In this document: positions 11,645 through 22,800 of the stretch, one piece after another | How positions within the stretch are numbered: position 1 is the first letter of the stretch | Layout of the letters: every line of letters starts with the position of its first letter | Origin: Vitellaria paradoxa | Lineage: Eukaryota > Streptophyta > Magnoliopsida > Ericales > Sapotaceae | DNA length: 64,000 nucleotides | NCBI GenBank assembly: GCA_019916065.1 | Contig: JAINTL010000044.1 | Span: 52,434 to 116,433, forward strand | Direction: 5' to 3' | Translations under genes and position numbers: made by a program | The notes under the pieces: model-generated | The model's input: the letters and a program-made list of their open reading frames with translations, nothing else | The model's database searches: none | What the model was told of the DNA's origin: nothing

Positions 11645-12654
11645 AATACCAAGCATAATATTTCTAGGAAAAGTTCCTAAAACAAGTTTCAAACTTCGGA
11701 CCTTTACGCCCTTTAATTTGTAATTTCCAACTATTCCAAGAGCAGCAGTAATAGATTCAACAAGAGAAGGAAATAGTTGCATTCAACTATATGATCAGTT
11801 GATAGATTCCAAATTCCCAACCTAACAGGTTAAAAAGGTGCTGTCTGCATTTTGAAAGGCATAGCATGGTAGCTAATATCACAAGATGCCTTCTTACAGT
11901 GGGAAAAATCTATCCAATGATTCAAATGGATCTATTCACATGAGCAAAAGTGTATGCATCAGAGAAAAAGTACAATATTCTCCTCCAATATTAAATTTTG
12001 GAATAAACAAAACACCGAATAGACTCAAATAGTTATAATACATTGGCAAAGAAGTAAACAACTACCGCAGGATTGGTGTATGATCTGAGATGCTGGAAAA
12101 TCAAAAAGATGGAGAGGAGCAAAGCTGTGAATGCAAAGCATCCTGCAATGATTACTGCTATTTGGTGGAGATCTTCGTATGTGTTTTGATAGACTAAGAT
12201 GTAAATTGTGGCCATGTGACATGCATCTTCCGGGGCCAACTCTCTAAAATTTCTTACAAAGACCGTAAGATAACCAAACCTGCAGTATTATTACCACAAA
12301 GCACTTGTTAGATGTGGAACTGGAAACTAAACAACTATTAAGATATTGACAGTTTCTAATAGAGTGCAACACATATGCCACTACCTCGCCTTTGGTCTGT
12401 TGTCTTATCTCATTTCTATGGTCACTTGATATGTATCCATTTAATGATATTAGCATGGTCACCACATTTTCTTCAAAGTTCAAATCCAATAGGTCACATC
12501 AAGTGCTCACTTCCATATTGTGAGAGATGTCCTCAAATATTTCACAATGAACTTCCTAGGTTCTATAGTGCAATGTGGAGGACAAAACTGTACTCCAAAA
12601 TTTGATAGAGCTTGAAATGGAGGAAGAATTCCGGTTGTGCATATACAACAGGGC

Positions 12655-12956
12655 TATTAGACAAACCAAACAGCTTAAGTTTGGTTCATATTCAACTCGT
12701 TAAAAGCTGGTTTAAGATTGACTCATTATAAAATCAAGCAAAGCTTGAACACAATTTATAACTCGTTTAGTTCCTAGATCGAATCAAGCATGGCTTGATA
12801 AGCTTAAATCTATGTAAAGTTAATTAGGCCACTTGAACTCAGCTCAATTGAAGCTCAACACGAAAGGTTAACAAACCAAGCTTAAATACATTTTCAAGCT
12901 CAACAATAACCAAGCTTGAACAATCTACTACTTGCTCATTTCCAGCCCTAGCAATA
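12655..12956. repeat. Dispersed repeat rich in CAAGCTT/AACTCG words
   Basis: The stretch has repeated AAGCTTGA, AACTCGTT and CAAGCTCAA words and possible ends AGGGCTATTAGA and its rough inverse CCAGCCCT. Repeats of this composition are common non-autonomous elements in plants. The same style recurs at 28848-29259, 47690-47900 and 50000-50650. No clear target duplication was found here. Confidence 0.4.
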
Positions 12957-14040
12957 ATTTTGTACTTATATTACGTGCCCAACGTGATTATGATATAGAA
13001 GGCCTAGTATCGTACTTAAATCACATAGCAGGCAGTGACCAAATCTTTCTTGTGGGTTTTTCTTTAATAGTTTTTTTATCATAAATCTTGCAGTCATGAA
13101 CTGGATACATGGTTCATCTATGCTAACTACAAAGTCAAGATTCCCTACACTTGTCCCAAAAATAACTCTAATCTAGATGGCAAATTTTTGAATAATTTAT
13201 AATTACAGACCAATCAGAGAGGCAGTAGCAAGAATCCAAGAATAACAATGCTAACTAGAAAAGATAACTAGAAATATCAACCAAATGATGTGGAGGGATG
13301 GTAGACTATCACTTCAAAATATTTTACTGTCCTGTAATTTACAACATTTTCATTTACACATTGTTCTGATAAAATTTTCTGGTAGAATATCTTTTACCAT
13401 TCAAGAAGGCAACATTCTGCCTCATATTCTCTCTCTTTATCCCTTCACACACACACATACACACAAGTAAATATACATGTGCATTTCATAAAAGGCTACA
13501 TTGGGTTACATTTCTTCACATTTATTATTTATTTATTTTCCCCCATGTTTTCACCTTCTGGAACAACCACCCCCCCCCCCAAATAATAAATAAATAAAAT
13601 AAACTCCAGCACCTAGAAATTAACGTTCAAATTTAGTGTCAAATCACAAGGCATGTGAAAAAAGGAAAAAACAAAAATGAAATCTAATTAACAAGAACTG
13701 GATAAATAACATTGGGAATGCCATTAAATTTGCAGAAATATTTGCTGACCCATAAACAAAACTGAAAAACTAATTAGTTACCCAGAACTGAATTTGTAGC
13801 CGAAGGAATGCCCCCCGGGGGGGTTGATTAATAAATTCAACCGTTGCCACTAGAGAACTTCATAATATTCCCTCTCTGGCATCAAATAGGGTGGACAACT
13901 AGATCGCATGCAACTACGAAAGAGCTTTAGCAGGCTAATATATATATATATATATATATTTCTATAATATAATCTGTATGTATATGTATATGTTTGTGTT
14001 TGTGTTTGTGCATGCAGTTGACACGTTTCAGTCTTCGCAC
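12957..14040. other. Intergenic, simple repeats only
   Basis: AT-rich. It contains a (CA)n run at about 13447-13466, a C run at 13569-13580 and (TA)n at about 13939-13960, with no gene signal. Confidence 0.45.
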
Positions 14041-14845
14041 GTTAGAAATTGTGAGTGTGACACGTGGTGAAGGGAAGGCCCATCACAGACAAAGTCCACA
14101 TATTGTGGGCTTCCAGATTTAGGCAATTGGCCCATCTCACTATCCTACAACGCAAAAACTTTCGGTCCAATCCAGGCCCTCCATATAGATTCTGGGCCAT
14201 TCCGCACTCACCAGCTCCATCAATCCTCGATGAACACCCAAGTTGAAGTGAGAAGAACAATAACTTGCACGATGTTTGCTCTGAAAGATGGAGAGGAATT
14301 CATTGGTTTTGCGCGGGAAGATAGTTTTATTGGTTCGTATGTTTAGGCGCCATCGTGAAATTGAGGAATTAATTTGGTTAGAAGAGCATCCATTCTTATT
14401 TCAGAACGGGTTCAATAATATGATAGGACCATGGATGGAAGCACAAGGGTCAGTGGGAGCGGGGGCAGAGTCAAGGAATTATTTTTGGGTGGGCATTATA
14501 AGCAAACCCATGTATGAACTATTTCAGGCTATAATCTAAAATTTTTTTAGTTCAAAAATTATATATTTATTTTTTTAAATTTGGCTTACCCTAAATTTTT
14601 GTAATTCATTTCATTTTTGCTTTAAACTTTTTGTTCAGCTTATTTCATTCTAAATTTTTATAACTCGGCTCACTTTTATCGTTAAACCCTTTCTCTCGCA
14701 CAGGTAAATTTTAAATCGTGGGTCCATCCCTAATGAACACTAATTATAAGATATATAAATAGTTGATAAGGTTCTATAAGAAAAATAAAAAAAGGAGAGG
14801 TTGATGGTAGTCAGAAAGAGGAGACAGAGATAGAAAAGAATTAAA
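14041..14845. other. Intergenic, no recognised feature
   Basis: Small open frames on both strands (14042-14260, 14288-14539) show no domain. There is an ACACGTGG G-box-like word at about 14060. Nothing else could be supported. Confidence 0.4.
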
Positions 14846-14849
14846 GTGG

Positions 14850-15130
14850 ATTACATATTTTTTTAGTTTTATTGGATATTTTTTTAGTTTTATTGGATAG
14901 ATTAGATACAATTATATTAAATTAAAATTTTTTTCTTTCATTAGCCAACATAATTGATATTAGGCTAATTTTTTTTCTTTCTTTTGGATAGGCATATTTG
15001 GTATTTAATTTAAATTTTTTTCTTTTTTTTGGGTAAGCACAATTAAACATGAAAGATGATATCAACAAAAAAATAAAAAATTAATAGCATAAATTTTAAA
15101 TTTTTATTTAAGGGGGGCATGTGCTCACGA
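14850..15130. repeat. Repeat copy A (related to 28478-28720)
   Basis: The order of segments is the same as at 28478-28720: TATATTTTTTAGTT, ATACAATTATATTAA, GGCATAATT-type words, and a terminal segment with GGGGCATGTGCTCA here and GACCATGTGCCCCTAA there. This is an unclassified dispersed repeat; no terminal repeats were resolved. Confidence 0.5.
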
Positions 15131-15481
15131 ATTAATACCTTGTACCCCTAAACGGGAGTAATTGTCTTTATAAATTTAAAAAATTATACTAAATTTTATT
15201 AATTTTACTATTTCTTTTATAAATTATACTTTTTATTGTTATTAAAAATGTCTCCATTATACTTTTATCTTCGTTTAATTAACTTAAAAAGATAATTCTA
15301 GCTCCATTGACAACAAAATTTAAGTCTGCGTTCCAACACTTGAGAACTTCATCACCTTTCTATAGGCGTACATTGAGATTTGTGAACTTAATAGAACTCT
15401 GTAGAAGCAGATTTATATGTGTAAAATTTTTACTTTACTGCGTTTTAAATATATGTGTGTTCTCTTAATTGTATAGAGCAT

Positions 15482-15572
15482 GGAAAATTCTCCTCTGTGA
15501 GACAAATTCCCACTGTTGGCCTAATTAATTAAGATTTCTTACGGAATTTGTCTGACGGAGGAGAATTTTTCC
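15482..15572. repeat. Short inverted repeat able to form a hairpin
   Basis: The left arm (15482-15510) GGAAAATTCTCCTC..GACAAATTCC pairs with the right arm (15543-15572) GGAATTTGTC..GAGGAGAATTTTTCC, with about three mismatches or bulges and a loop of about 32 bases. It may be a fold-back repeat remnant; a small-RNA precursor is possible but unsupported. Confidence 0.55.
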
Positions 15573-15618
15573 CAAGGACTTCTTACGGTTTTCGCTCGTA
15601 GAAGAGAGCTTCCTGCGC

Positions 15619-16014
15619 ATGGGCGGAGCCACCACTGGGGGAGCCTACCCTGAAATATTATTTTTTTTATTACTTACTACTTATTTATTTATTTTTTATA
15701 TTGATATTATTTTTAGTATTTAATTGTGCTCACTTAAGAAAAAGAAAAAAATTTAATCCAACACCAATGTACCCACCTAACAAAAGGAAAAATATTAGTC
15801 TAATAATAACTGTGACCACCTAATAAAAAAAATAAATTTTATCCCAATACACGTTAATACAGTTGTATTTCAACATACTTAATATAAAAAAAAATATATA
15901 TGACTTTTAACTTTTTTGTCAATGAAAATTTTATACAGTATATAAAATTTAAATTATTTATGTATCTTATAATTAGTACTCATCTGCGACTAAATTCCTA
16001 GCTCCACCTCCATT
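15619..16014. repeat. Element with GGGCGGAGCCAC / TAGCTCCACCTCC ends
   Basis: The left end reads GGGCGGAGCCAC and the right end, reverse-complemented, reads GGAGGTGGAGCTAG: a weak inverted repeat around an AT-rich core of about 395 bp. Such GGCGGAGC-ended repeats are frequent in plant genomes. The class is not determined. Confidence 0.35.
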
Positions 16015-17812
16015 TCCTATATGAGTATTCTCGCGTATGAATGTCTCTAGAGAGAAGTGAGTCGGGTTAATCTGTGCTACTCTATAGTAATAACGAAACT
16101 CATTATCTCGCTTGCGAATGGAGGCAAATTAGGGACGAACCAATTTGAATGTTTGAGTATTAAATATTTTTCTCTTATATGCGTGTATTGTGCTTTATAT
16201 GCATGGGGGCAGGGATCATAGCAATTGTAATAGGGACAAGTGTCTCCTCCATACTCCTCCGGCCGCTAATTATTCTTGTATAGATGGACATAATATATTA
16301 CTATTTAGGAAGTATTTAGAGTGACAAAAATTGAGATAAAATGAGATAATTTGAGATAATTTATGAGTTTGTAATTCGTGAAGTGAGATAAAAAAGAAAT
16401 AATTTAAAACATTTTCAGAATTTTCCGGTGCGTCAAACACATTCTTGACTAAAATTTTGACTCTTAACCAAGCAAAAGGTAGAAAAATAGTTTGCCCAGC
16501 TAGCCTAATAATTCGTTTGGATGAAATGAAATAGGAAGAAAAGGAGAGAAAATAGAAAATTTTAGAATCTATCACTTATTCGTGAGTGTTAAAATTGTAA
16601 AATTTTCATCCTCTCAAAAGTGAAAAAAAAAATAAAAAAAAAAAAGTAAATTAATGAACCTTTCAAAATCATATATTTACTCATAAAATAAAAAATAAAA
16701 AAAAAATTACAAACATATCCTATCTAACCCTTAATAAATTGATAATCTATAACCCTTCAAAGGATTTAATGGTTAAATAATATATACATTCTTTTCTTTC
16801 TTATTCTTTTCAATTTACAAATAAAGAGGAAAAAAATTATTATATTTTCTTTTACAAATAAATAAATAAATAAAATATTATCATTTCATTTCTTTTCTTT
16901 TCTTTTCTCTCTTAATTAATGTTTTATTTCCTTTTCTTATCTTCCCTAAACTCACAAACGGAGCCAAAGTAATAGAACAAATAGTTGATTTCAATTGAGT
17001 TGGAATAACACTACAAAAACTAAAGCTTATGACTCTCGTATTTATCAAATAATAATAGAAATAATAATAACAACAATAATAATGCATCCGATTTTTTTTT
17101 TCTACCTTACCTTAGATTTAAGTTTATTTTATAAGAAATTTACCCTTTTTAAAATGAAATATAAACTGCACAACTAATACGTAGGAGTAGGAGTAAGGGT
17201 TAGAGTTGAAAGTTACCAGCAATCAAATTATAGAACAAGGAAAATGCATGTCTATATGTATATATTTTTGGACCTTCGCAGCTTTAAAATTCGGCTGCTT
17301 TTGCTACATTACATTTTTGGAGCTCTCCATTAATATAATGTTTTTGGAGCTCTCTGCTGTCGTTATTACTAGCAATCGCATAGTGTGCTGAGGGTAGATG
17401 AAGACTCACGCTTAATTTTTATTAAAAAAAATAATTCGATATAAAAAATTATAAATATTTATAAAAAGAATTATCTGAGTGGATGAGTGAATTATTCGGT
17501 TACATATATTGAAAGAGTCATATTCCAAATCATTAATAATGAAGTTATTTGAAATTTTAATTCAATGCCTTTTTTTATTTATTTGATAGTAATTAACTGC
17601 ATGAGTTTTATTAATTGTGATATTTTTTTTAATAATTTTTTAAACCTACACATTGATCGTTCACTATTCAAGTCACGTATATTTTTTATAGATAAAAATC
17701 ATTAAAGAAAACATTTTAAACCGGTAATTGTTAGAAGAAAAAATAATAATAATAATTAAAAGGAAAATTTTACTTAAACCCCTAAGCATTTGAATATCAA
17801 TACTTGAAAATT
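16015..17812. other. AT-rich intergenic DNA with MITE-like debris
   Basis: A block at about 16308-16450 shares words such as GAGATAAAATGAGATAA, TTTGTAATTCGTG and the end GCGTCAAACACATTCTTGA with 20760-20910, so the two are copies of one short repeat. Otherwise poly-A/T and (TAATAA)n. No gene. Confidence 0.45.
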
Positions 17813-17820
17813 GTAAACAC

Positions 17821-18080
17821 TTTTTTTTTTTTTTTTTGTGACTCGAAACCCGGTCGATTTATTACAGCCCTCAACGGACCGTGTAACCGACCGGTAAACC
17901 GGAAGCCGATGAACAGCCCACAAGTCCGCTGAACCAGTTAAATCACACGCTTGCGCGTGTGGTGAGTGGCTCTTGAAATAACTCAATGAGACTGAATTTC
18001 ACCAGCGGAGACTCAAACCCTTGCAAGTTGTTACCTCGGCTCCTCAATAAGGAGTTCACCCGCTAAGCTAGGCCCAAAGA
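17821..18080 (-). mobile_element. tRNA-derived SINE, minus orientation
   Basis: The minus strand starts at 18080 and carries an A box TAGCTTAGCGGG and, about 35 bp later, a B box GGTTTGAGTCTCC, the internal RNA polymerase III promoter of tRNA-type SINEs. The other end is a 17-base A tail (T run 17821-17837). The 11-base duplication TAAACACTTTT flanks it, overlapping the tail on the left (17814-17824) and at 18085-18095 on the right. The body is GC-richer than the surroundings. All hallmarks of LINE-dependent retroposition are present. Confidence 0.9.
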
Positions 18081-18179
18081 TTTATAAACACTTTTCTTAT
18101 TTTAAAAAGTTAATAACGCCTAGACGCTTTTAGTTAATTTTATTCCTAGCTGCAATAAAATTTTAGTAAAAAAAAATTA

Positions 18180-18930
18180 TGTCCTTGACATTTTTATTAC
18201 TCTCCCTCTCCCTTTTCTTCCCCACCCTCCCCCCCCCCCCCAACGTATTCACTTTGTGAACCAAAAACAGACATGGAAGGCGAGAAGAGAGGCGAAACAG
18301 GAAAAAGAAAGGCAAAACGATGCCGACGACGAGGATCTAAAACCGAACGAAGATGGGTCCGCATCAAAATGGCCTGCATCAAACTCACTCGACCGAATTT
18401 TGAGAATCGACGCACGGTGGCTGTTGGTGCCGTCCCGGCAGTTGGCGGTGCTTCGCCACAGTCCACCGGAGGATTTTTGCCTGGAGGTCAGAGTAGAAGT
18501 TGGCGGCGTAGCCTAGGACGTTTCCGACGGTAGTGAAGAAAGAGAACAAGGCGGGTCTTGCATTAGTTGTAGGCGGAGATGTCCGCGAGGAGGGCCCAGC
18601 AGGGTGCTATCGCCAATACATATGTATGTATTATGTGTATGTATGCACTGGGCTTATGCTTTTTGTTTGGGTAATAGATGGGAATTTTCTTCAATTTCAG
18701 AATGGGTACCCCATTGAAACTGTTGTTTCATCCGCTGTTGTGAGGGAAACAGCGGGCGGCGAGGTGACTTTTGGTCGCCGCCCCTTCTCCCTCTTGTCGA
18801 CGGTTGATATATATATGCATGTATATATTTATACAAGTACACAAAGTCACACCTACAAACTCAGTCATAGAATTTCACAACCAAGTGTATACAAATCACA
18901 TGTAGAGAGAGCGGGGGGGATGGATTATTA
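18180..18930. other. GC-rich patch of unknown identity
   Basis: The stretch 18250-18620 is far GC-richer than its surroundings and open in several frames on both strands (plus 18256-18516 and 18273-18533, minus 18466-18197). None has a recognised domain, and the compositions (Arg/Ser/Ala-rich) look like shadows. It could be a 5' exon or leader of a lost minus-strand gene that begins at 19006. A C run sits at 18230-18241. Confidence 0.35.
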
Positions 18931-18931
18931 C

Positions 18932-19006
18932 CTGCAGGAGCAGCATGAACTTGGAATTGAAGAGCACAAGTGACCAACAAGTGAGGAAAATAAAGGATTT
19001 TCTCAT
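18932..19006 (-). other. Candidate first coding exon with signal peptide
   Basis: The minus strand reads ATG at 19006, then MRKSFIFLTCWSLVLFNS and KFMLLLQ, 25 codons in all, ending at CTGCAG followed by a donor-like GTAATA at 18931. A short basic start followed by a hydrophobic run is what a signal peptide looks like. The DNA just upstream is a (CT)n leader (19019-19051 on plus as GA), common in plant 5' UTRs. No convincing second exon was found, so it may be an orphan exon, a relic, or chance. Confidence 0.3.
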
Positions 19007-19018
19007 AGCTCTCCGAAT

Positions 19019-19051
19019 TCAGAGAGAGAGAGAGATAGAGAGAGAGAGAGG
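19019..19051. repeat. (GA)n microsatellite
   Basis: A run of GAGAGA interrupted by one TA, read as (CT)n on the minus strand just upstream of the candidate exon at 19006. Confidence 0.85.
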
Positions 19052-19079
19052 AATCTAAGGGTTAGATTTTCAATAGTTT

Positions 19080-19817
19080 AATTAATACTTTTCTCATCTT
19101 TGTAAACAACATATCCAAACACTCTCTGAACATCAATTTCATTTACACAATCTGCAGGGGCATTATATATATACACACGCACATTACAACCAGCCTCTTC
19201 ACTATAGGAGCAGCCAAAAAGATTTGTTTCACACACTATTTTGACACAGTTTGCAGAATTATAAAAACACACGCGCGCGCGCATATATGTGTATCAATAT
19301 TTATATAGAGAAATAGAGAAGTGTTGGGAATAGTAAATTTGGTATATTAAAAAAAGTTTAGCTGACATTATTAAATAATAGTAATTTTACTAGAGTTAAG
19401 ATTAAAATTAGCGAAACGGGTCTAAGTATTACTAACATTTTAAAATAAAAAAAAATATTGTAATTTTTAAATGTTAAAATATAATTATTTAAATGTTTAA
19501 GAAGTGTAAATATAATTTATCTTAATTAAAAAAAAGAAGCTCCGCAACTGAAATTTTTAATTAAAAACTTTAATTAGGATAATGTAAATGTATTGTGGGT
19601 CAACTACTTTTAAATAATTATCCACTAAAATGAAATGTATTAAAAAAAATTGCTATTGTTACATTATTCTTACACATTTTTTGATTAAAAATTTTGATAA
19701 AACAGTACTTAAAAAAAAAAAAAAAACCACATCCTGAAATTAAATTTAGATAAAACTCAAAAGGATAAAAGTGAAATTCAGCCTCAATGTATATATATAC
19801 ACACATACATACGAGGC
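19080..19817. other. AT-rich spacer downstream of the receptor kinase
   Basis: Contains a CACGCGCGCGC run near 19267, A/T homopolymers and (TA)n. No clear polyadenylation signal or gene was identified. Confidence 0.4.
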
Positions 19818-22800
19818 TCAAAGATGTATCTCTTCTATCGTCCGAATTGCCTCCGTCATGTCAATCCGCCGATCGGGATCGTTCTCAGTACAAGCAGCTC
19901 CGATGTGGAGAAGTTTCTCCATCTGCGCGAGGGAGTTATTAGCGGCGGCGTTCCCGATCTCCGGATCGATCAACTCCGACTCCCTCCCTGTCGGAAATAG
20001 CCGACCGGGCCCACTGGGCGACGTCGGTGCCGCCCTTGTCGGCGCCGAGATACTGGGAGGGGAATTTTCCGGTGAGGATCTCGAGGATGAGGATTCCGAG
20101 GCAGTAGACGTCGCTCTTCGGAGTGACTTTGTGGTGGAGAAGGGCTTCTGGGGATCTGTAGGCAAACATCGCTTGGGCGGCTCGAGTGGTGTTGATTAGC
20201 GGTTGGAATGCGTAGTCTGTGAGGAGTGGATTGTAATCCGAGTCCAGAAGGACGTTGCTGGACTTGAGATTTCCGTGGGGGAGCTCGTAGGACGAGAACT
20301 CTGAATGAAGGAAACCCATTCCGGCCGCAACCCCCTTGATGATCTTCAATCGAGTCGGCCAATTTAGCTCGGAATTAGACTCCCTACTATCTCCTTCAAA
20401 AATTTAAATATAGAGATGTAAGTTAATGAGGAAGAGTAATGCTCTTATAAAATAACTTACGATGAAAATTTACTGCTAGGATGGAAAAAAAAAAAAAAAA
20501 AAAAAAAGTAATCCTGTTACACAATGATTAGTGTCTATTTGGGGTGAAAAAAATAAAAAAAAATTAAAAGAGAAAGTAATTTTTAATTTATTGGGTGTTT
20601 GATATGTTTTTCAAAAGGTGTAAAATATTAGTAAAAATTAATAAAATTTTGGAAAAATAAGAAAAAATAGTAAAAATTGGAAATTTTTTAGTATGAAAAA
20701 ATTTGAAAAAAAGTTAAAAAAATTTAAAGAAAGTTAGATATTTTTAACTGAATTTGGCATCACAAATGCACACTTATGAGGAGTCTGAAATGATAAAAAA
20801 TAAGATAATTTGTGAGTTTGTAATTCGTGCAAGTGAAACAAAAATGTATAATTTTTAGAAATTTTTAAGAATTTTCAGTATTTTTCAGAGCGTTAAACAC
20901 ACTCTTAATCACTAAAATGACACCAGTGTTTGTTTGTATTGGCAAGTTTCATATTATAAATATTATTATATTATTTTTTATCGTAAGCTCTAATAAAAAA
21001 TATGGCAGCTTACCATTTATGTTTAAGGAAATAAGATACATAAGAGAAAATAATTATTGGACCAAAAATACATACACAAAATAAAATTAGATGTGATAAG
21101 CTTGTAATTAAAATAAACTTTTAGAAATGTGTTTATTTCTCAAATGATAAGAGGATATAAATGGAAATCTAAAGTAAGATAAAAAAAAAATTACCTAAAT
21201 AATGTAATGTGAGGTTAACAATTATATATATATATATATATATAAATTTGATCTCGAGAGATTCATTCCTTAGGTCAAACCCTTAGAGAGTAAATCTCTT
21301 TTGGTTTGTACCACACATATTGATCCCTCAACATGTGCAGCGGTAAATCGCGAACTCGCGTAGAATATTTTATATATAAGTTCTACCTTTATAAATATTT
21401 TATTTTAAAAATAATAGATACTAAATTATCTATATTATTTCGCTAAAATTATTTACTCCTAATTTACGGTTATATAGCATTGTTTAATTAATGATGGATT
21501 ATCAAGATTATAGTAGAATTAGTAGCATTTTTCTTCATTAAAACAATGACACACTATTTTGAAGGTTATTGGGAAAATATATTATAAACCACAATGCATG
21601 ACTAAGATAAAAGTTATAAGTTTCTTCATTTTTAAATAAAATATTTATTAAAATTCTTTTTTCGAGTAGTGATTTTTGGGCTTGAATAATACAACTCGAT
21701 CTCTGGTAGGCTAATCACTTTAAATATATAATTTATTAGATACACTTTTATTATAAAAAATAAAACTCTACTAAAAAAAGGTTAAAAATGATGTGATAAT
21801 GATATTATTATAATAGAAGTAAATTATAATAGGTTATTTATTTTTAAGGTTCTGTTTGGTTTTATAAAAATCTCTAAAAATTATTTACTTTTTATCTCAT
21901 TTCACGAGTTATGAACCCACACTTATATCACTTTTTATCCATTCCAAACACACCCTAAATAATAACTTCACAATTGTGCCACGTGATTCTTGTTTAAAAT
22001 TAAAAAGAACTCTTAGTATATAGTATCATTTTATAAAATCTTGCCGGACACAATTTTAAGAAAAAAGTTTACGAGTTTTCGATATAATAATAATCATTTA
22101 AAAAATAATTTCCAACTTATTACTTCCTTAAAAATAATTCCCAAAATTGCTATCCCTTTTTTGTCACATCTATTACATATGTAAAAATTAGATATCGTAT
22201 TTTAAAATTAAACAAATTTATTAATAATTTAAAAAATTTACAAAAACAGATAATTGAAAAATTAAAAAGCTCAAGAATACAGCCTTTTTTTTTTTTTTTT
22301 TTTTTGCAACTAGTGTACATATATGATACATATATTGATTAGTGGTTTTTTTTTTTTTAATTTTGCCATAACTATACACCTAAAAAAATAATTCCAATCT
22401 ATTACTTCTCAAAACCTATTCACATTATAATACAATTTTTACATACAACAAATTTGCAATTTATTGCCAGGTAAGATTTATTATATTCAATTTATTTTAA
22501 AATTGAAGGCACAATACATGTAAAAAGGTAAAATAAAATTACTTATCAAAAAATAAATTAAAAAAGAATTTTTTAACACATCACAATACTAAGCAATGAA
22601 CTATATATGGGGTCAGGGTTAAATCGAGAAATTGCTCTACCGGTATTTTACATACATGAAAAAATATTATTCGGAAAATAATTGAGGGTTGCTAATATTA
22701 AAATTTTGCACTCAATAGTTTTTTTTTTTTTTAATCTCAATTAGTTTCATTTGATTTTTAAGAGTTAATATGAATGCTTGGGTATTGTATTTTGATTTGA

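Larger units (their letters stand above)
6737..12215 (-). pseudogene. LAZ1-like (DUF300/TMEM184/OST-alpha) membrane protein gene, decayed
   Basis: Six exons with GT..AG borders: 12215-12066, 8854-8798, 8313-8205, 7824-7643, 7571-7487, 6986-6737. Phases match from exon to exon. The product follows the LAZ1 branch of the DUF300 seven-helix family: ITAG-type helix 1 ending HLRSYTNPA, then EQKWIVAILLMVPIYASES, NCYEAFALYSFGSYLIACLG, GEQRVIELLEE, LQPCMLGKD, FELFGVYGDGEFKWYYGYP and LNFSQMWALFCLVQFYNVT. In plants LAZ1 proteins sit in vacuolar/endomembranes and act in vacuole integrity, brassinosteroid signalling and cell death. Defects: exon 5 lacks about 4 bases between MILKT and the following AFLAF, shifting the frame; a TAA at 6886-6884 stops exon 6 after QPI; exons after 6737 are not found; a copia element sits in intron 1. 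The start at 12215 is the first ATG of the open frame, so an earlier exon is possible. Confidence 0.87.

Noticed and set aside
17950..18080. Possible tRNA gene
   Set aside because: The A and B boxes belong to a SINE: there is no cloverleaf closure, an A tail follows, and the unit has a target duplication.
18533..18973. 146-codon frame on plus
   Set aside because: It runs through low-complexity (TA)/(GA) DNA with no domain, and its Tyr/Met-rich segments mirror microsatellite-like sequence.
19818..20165. Separate 115-codon protein on minus
   Set aside because: Its C-terminal half is the kinase tail in the frame reached after the 1-base insertion, and its N-terminal half is out of frame. It is part of the receptor kinase, not a gene of its own.
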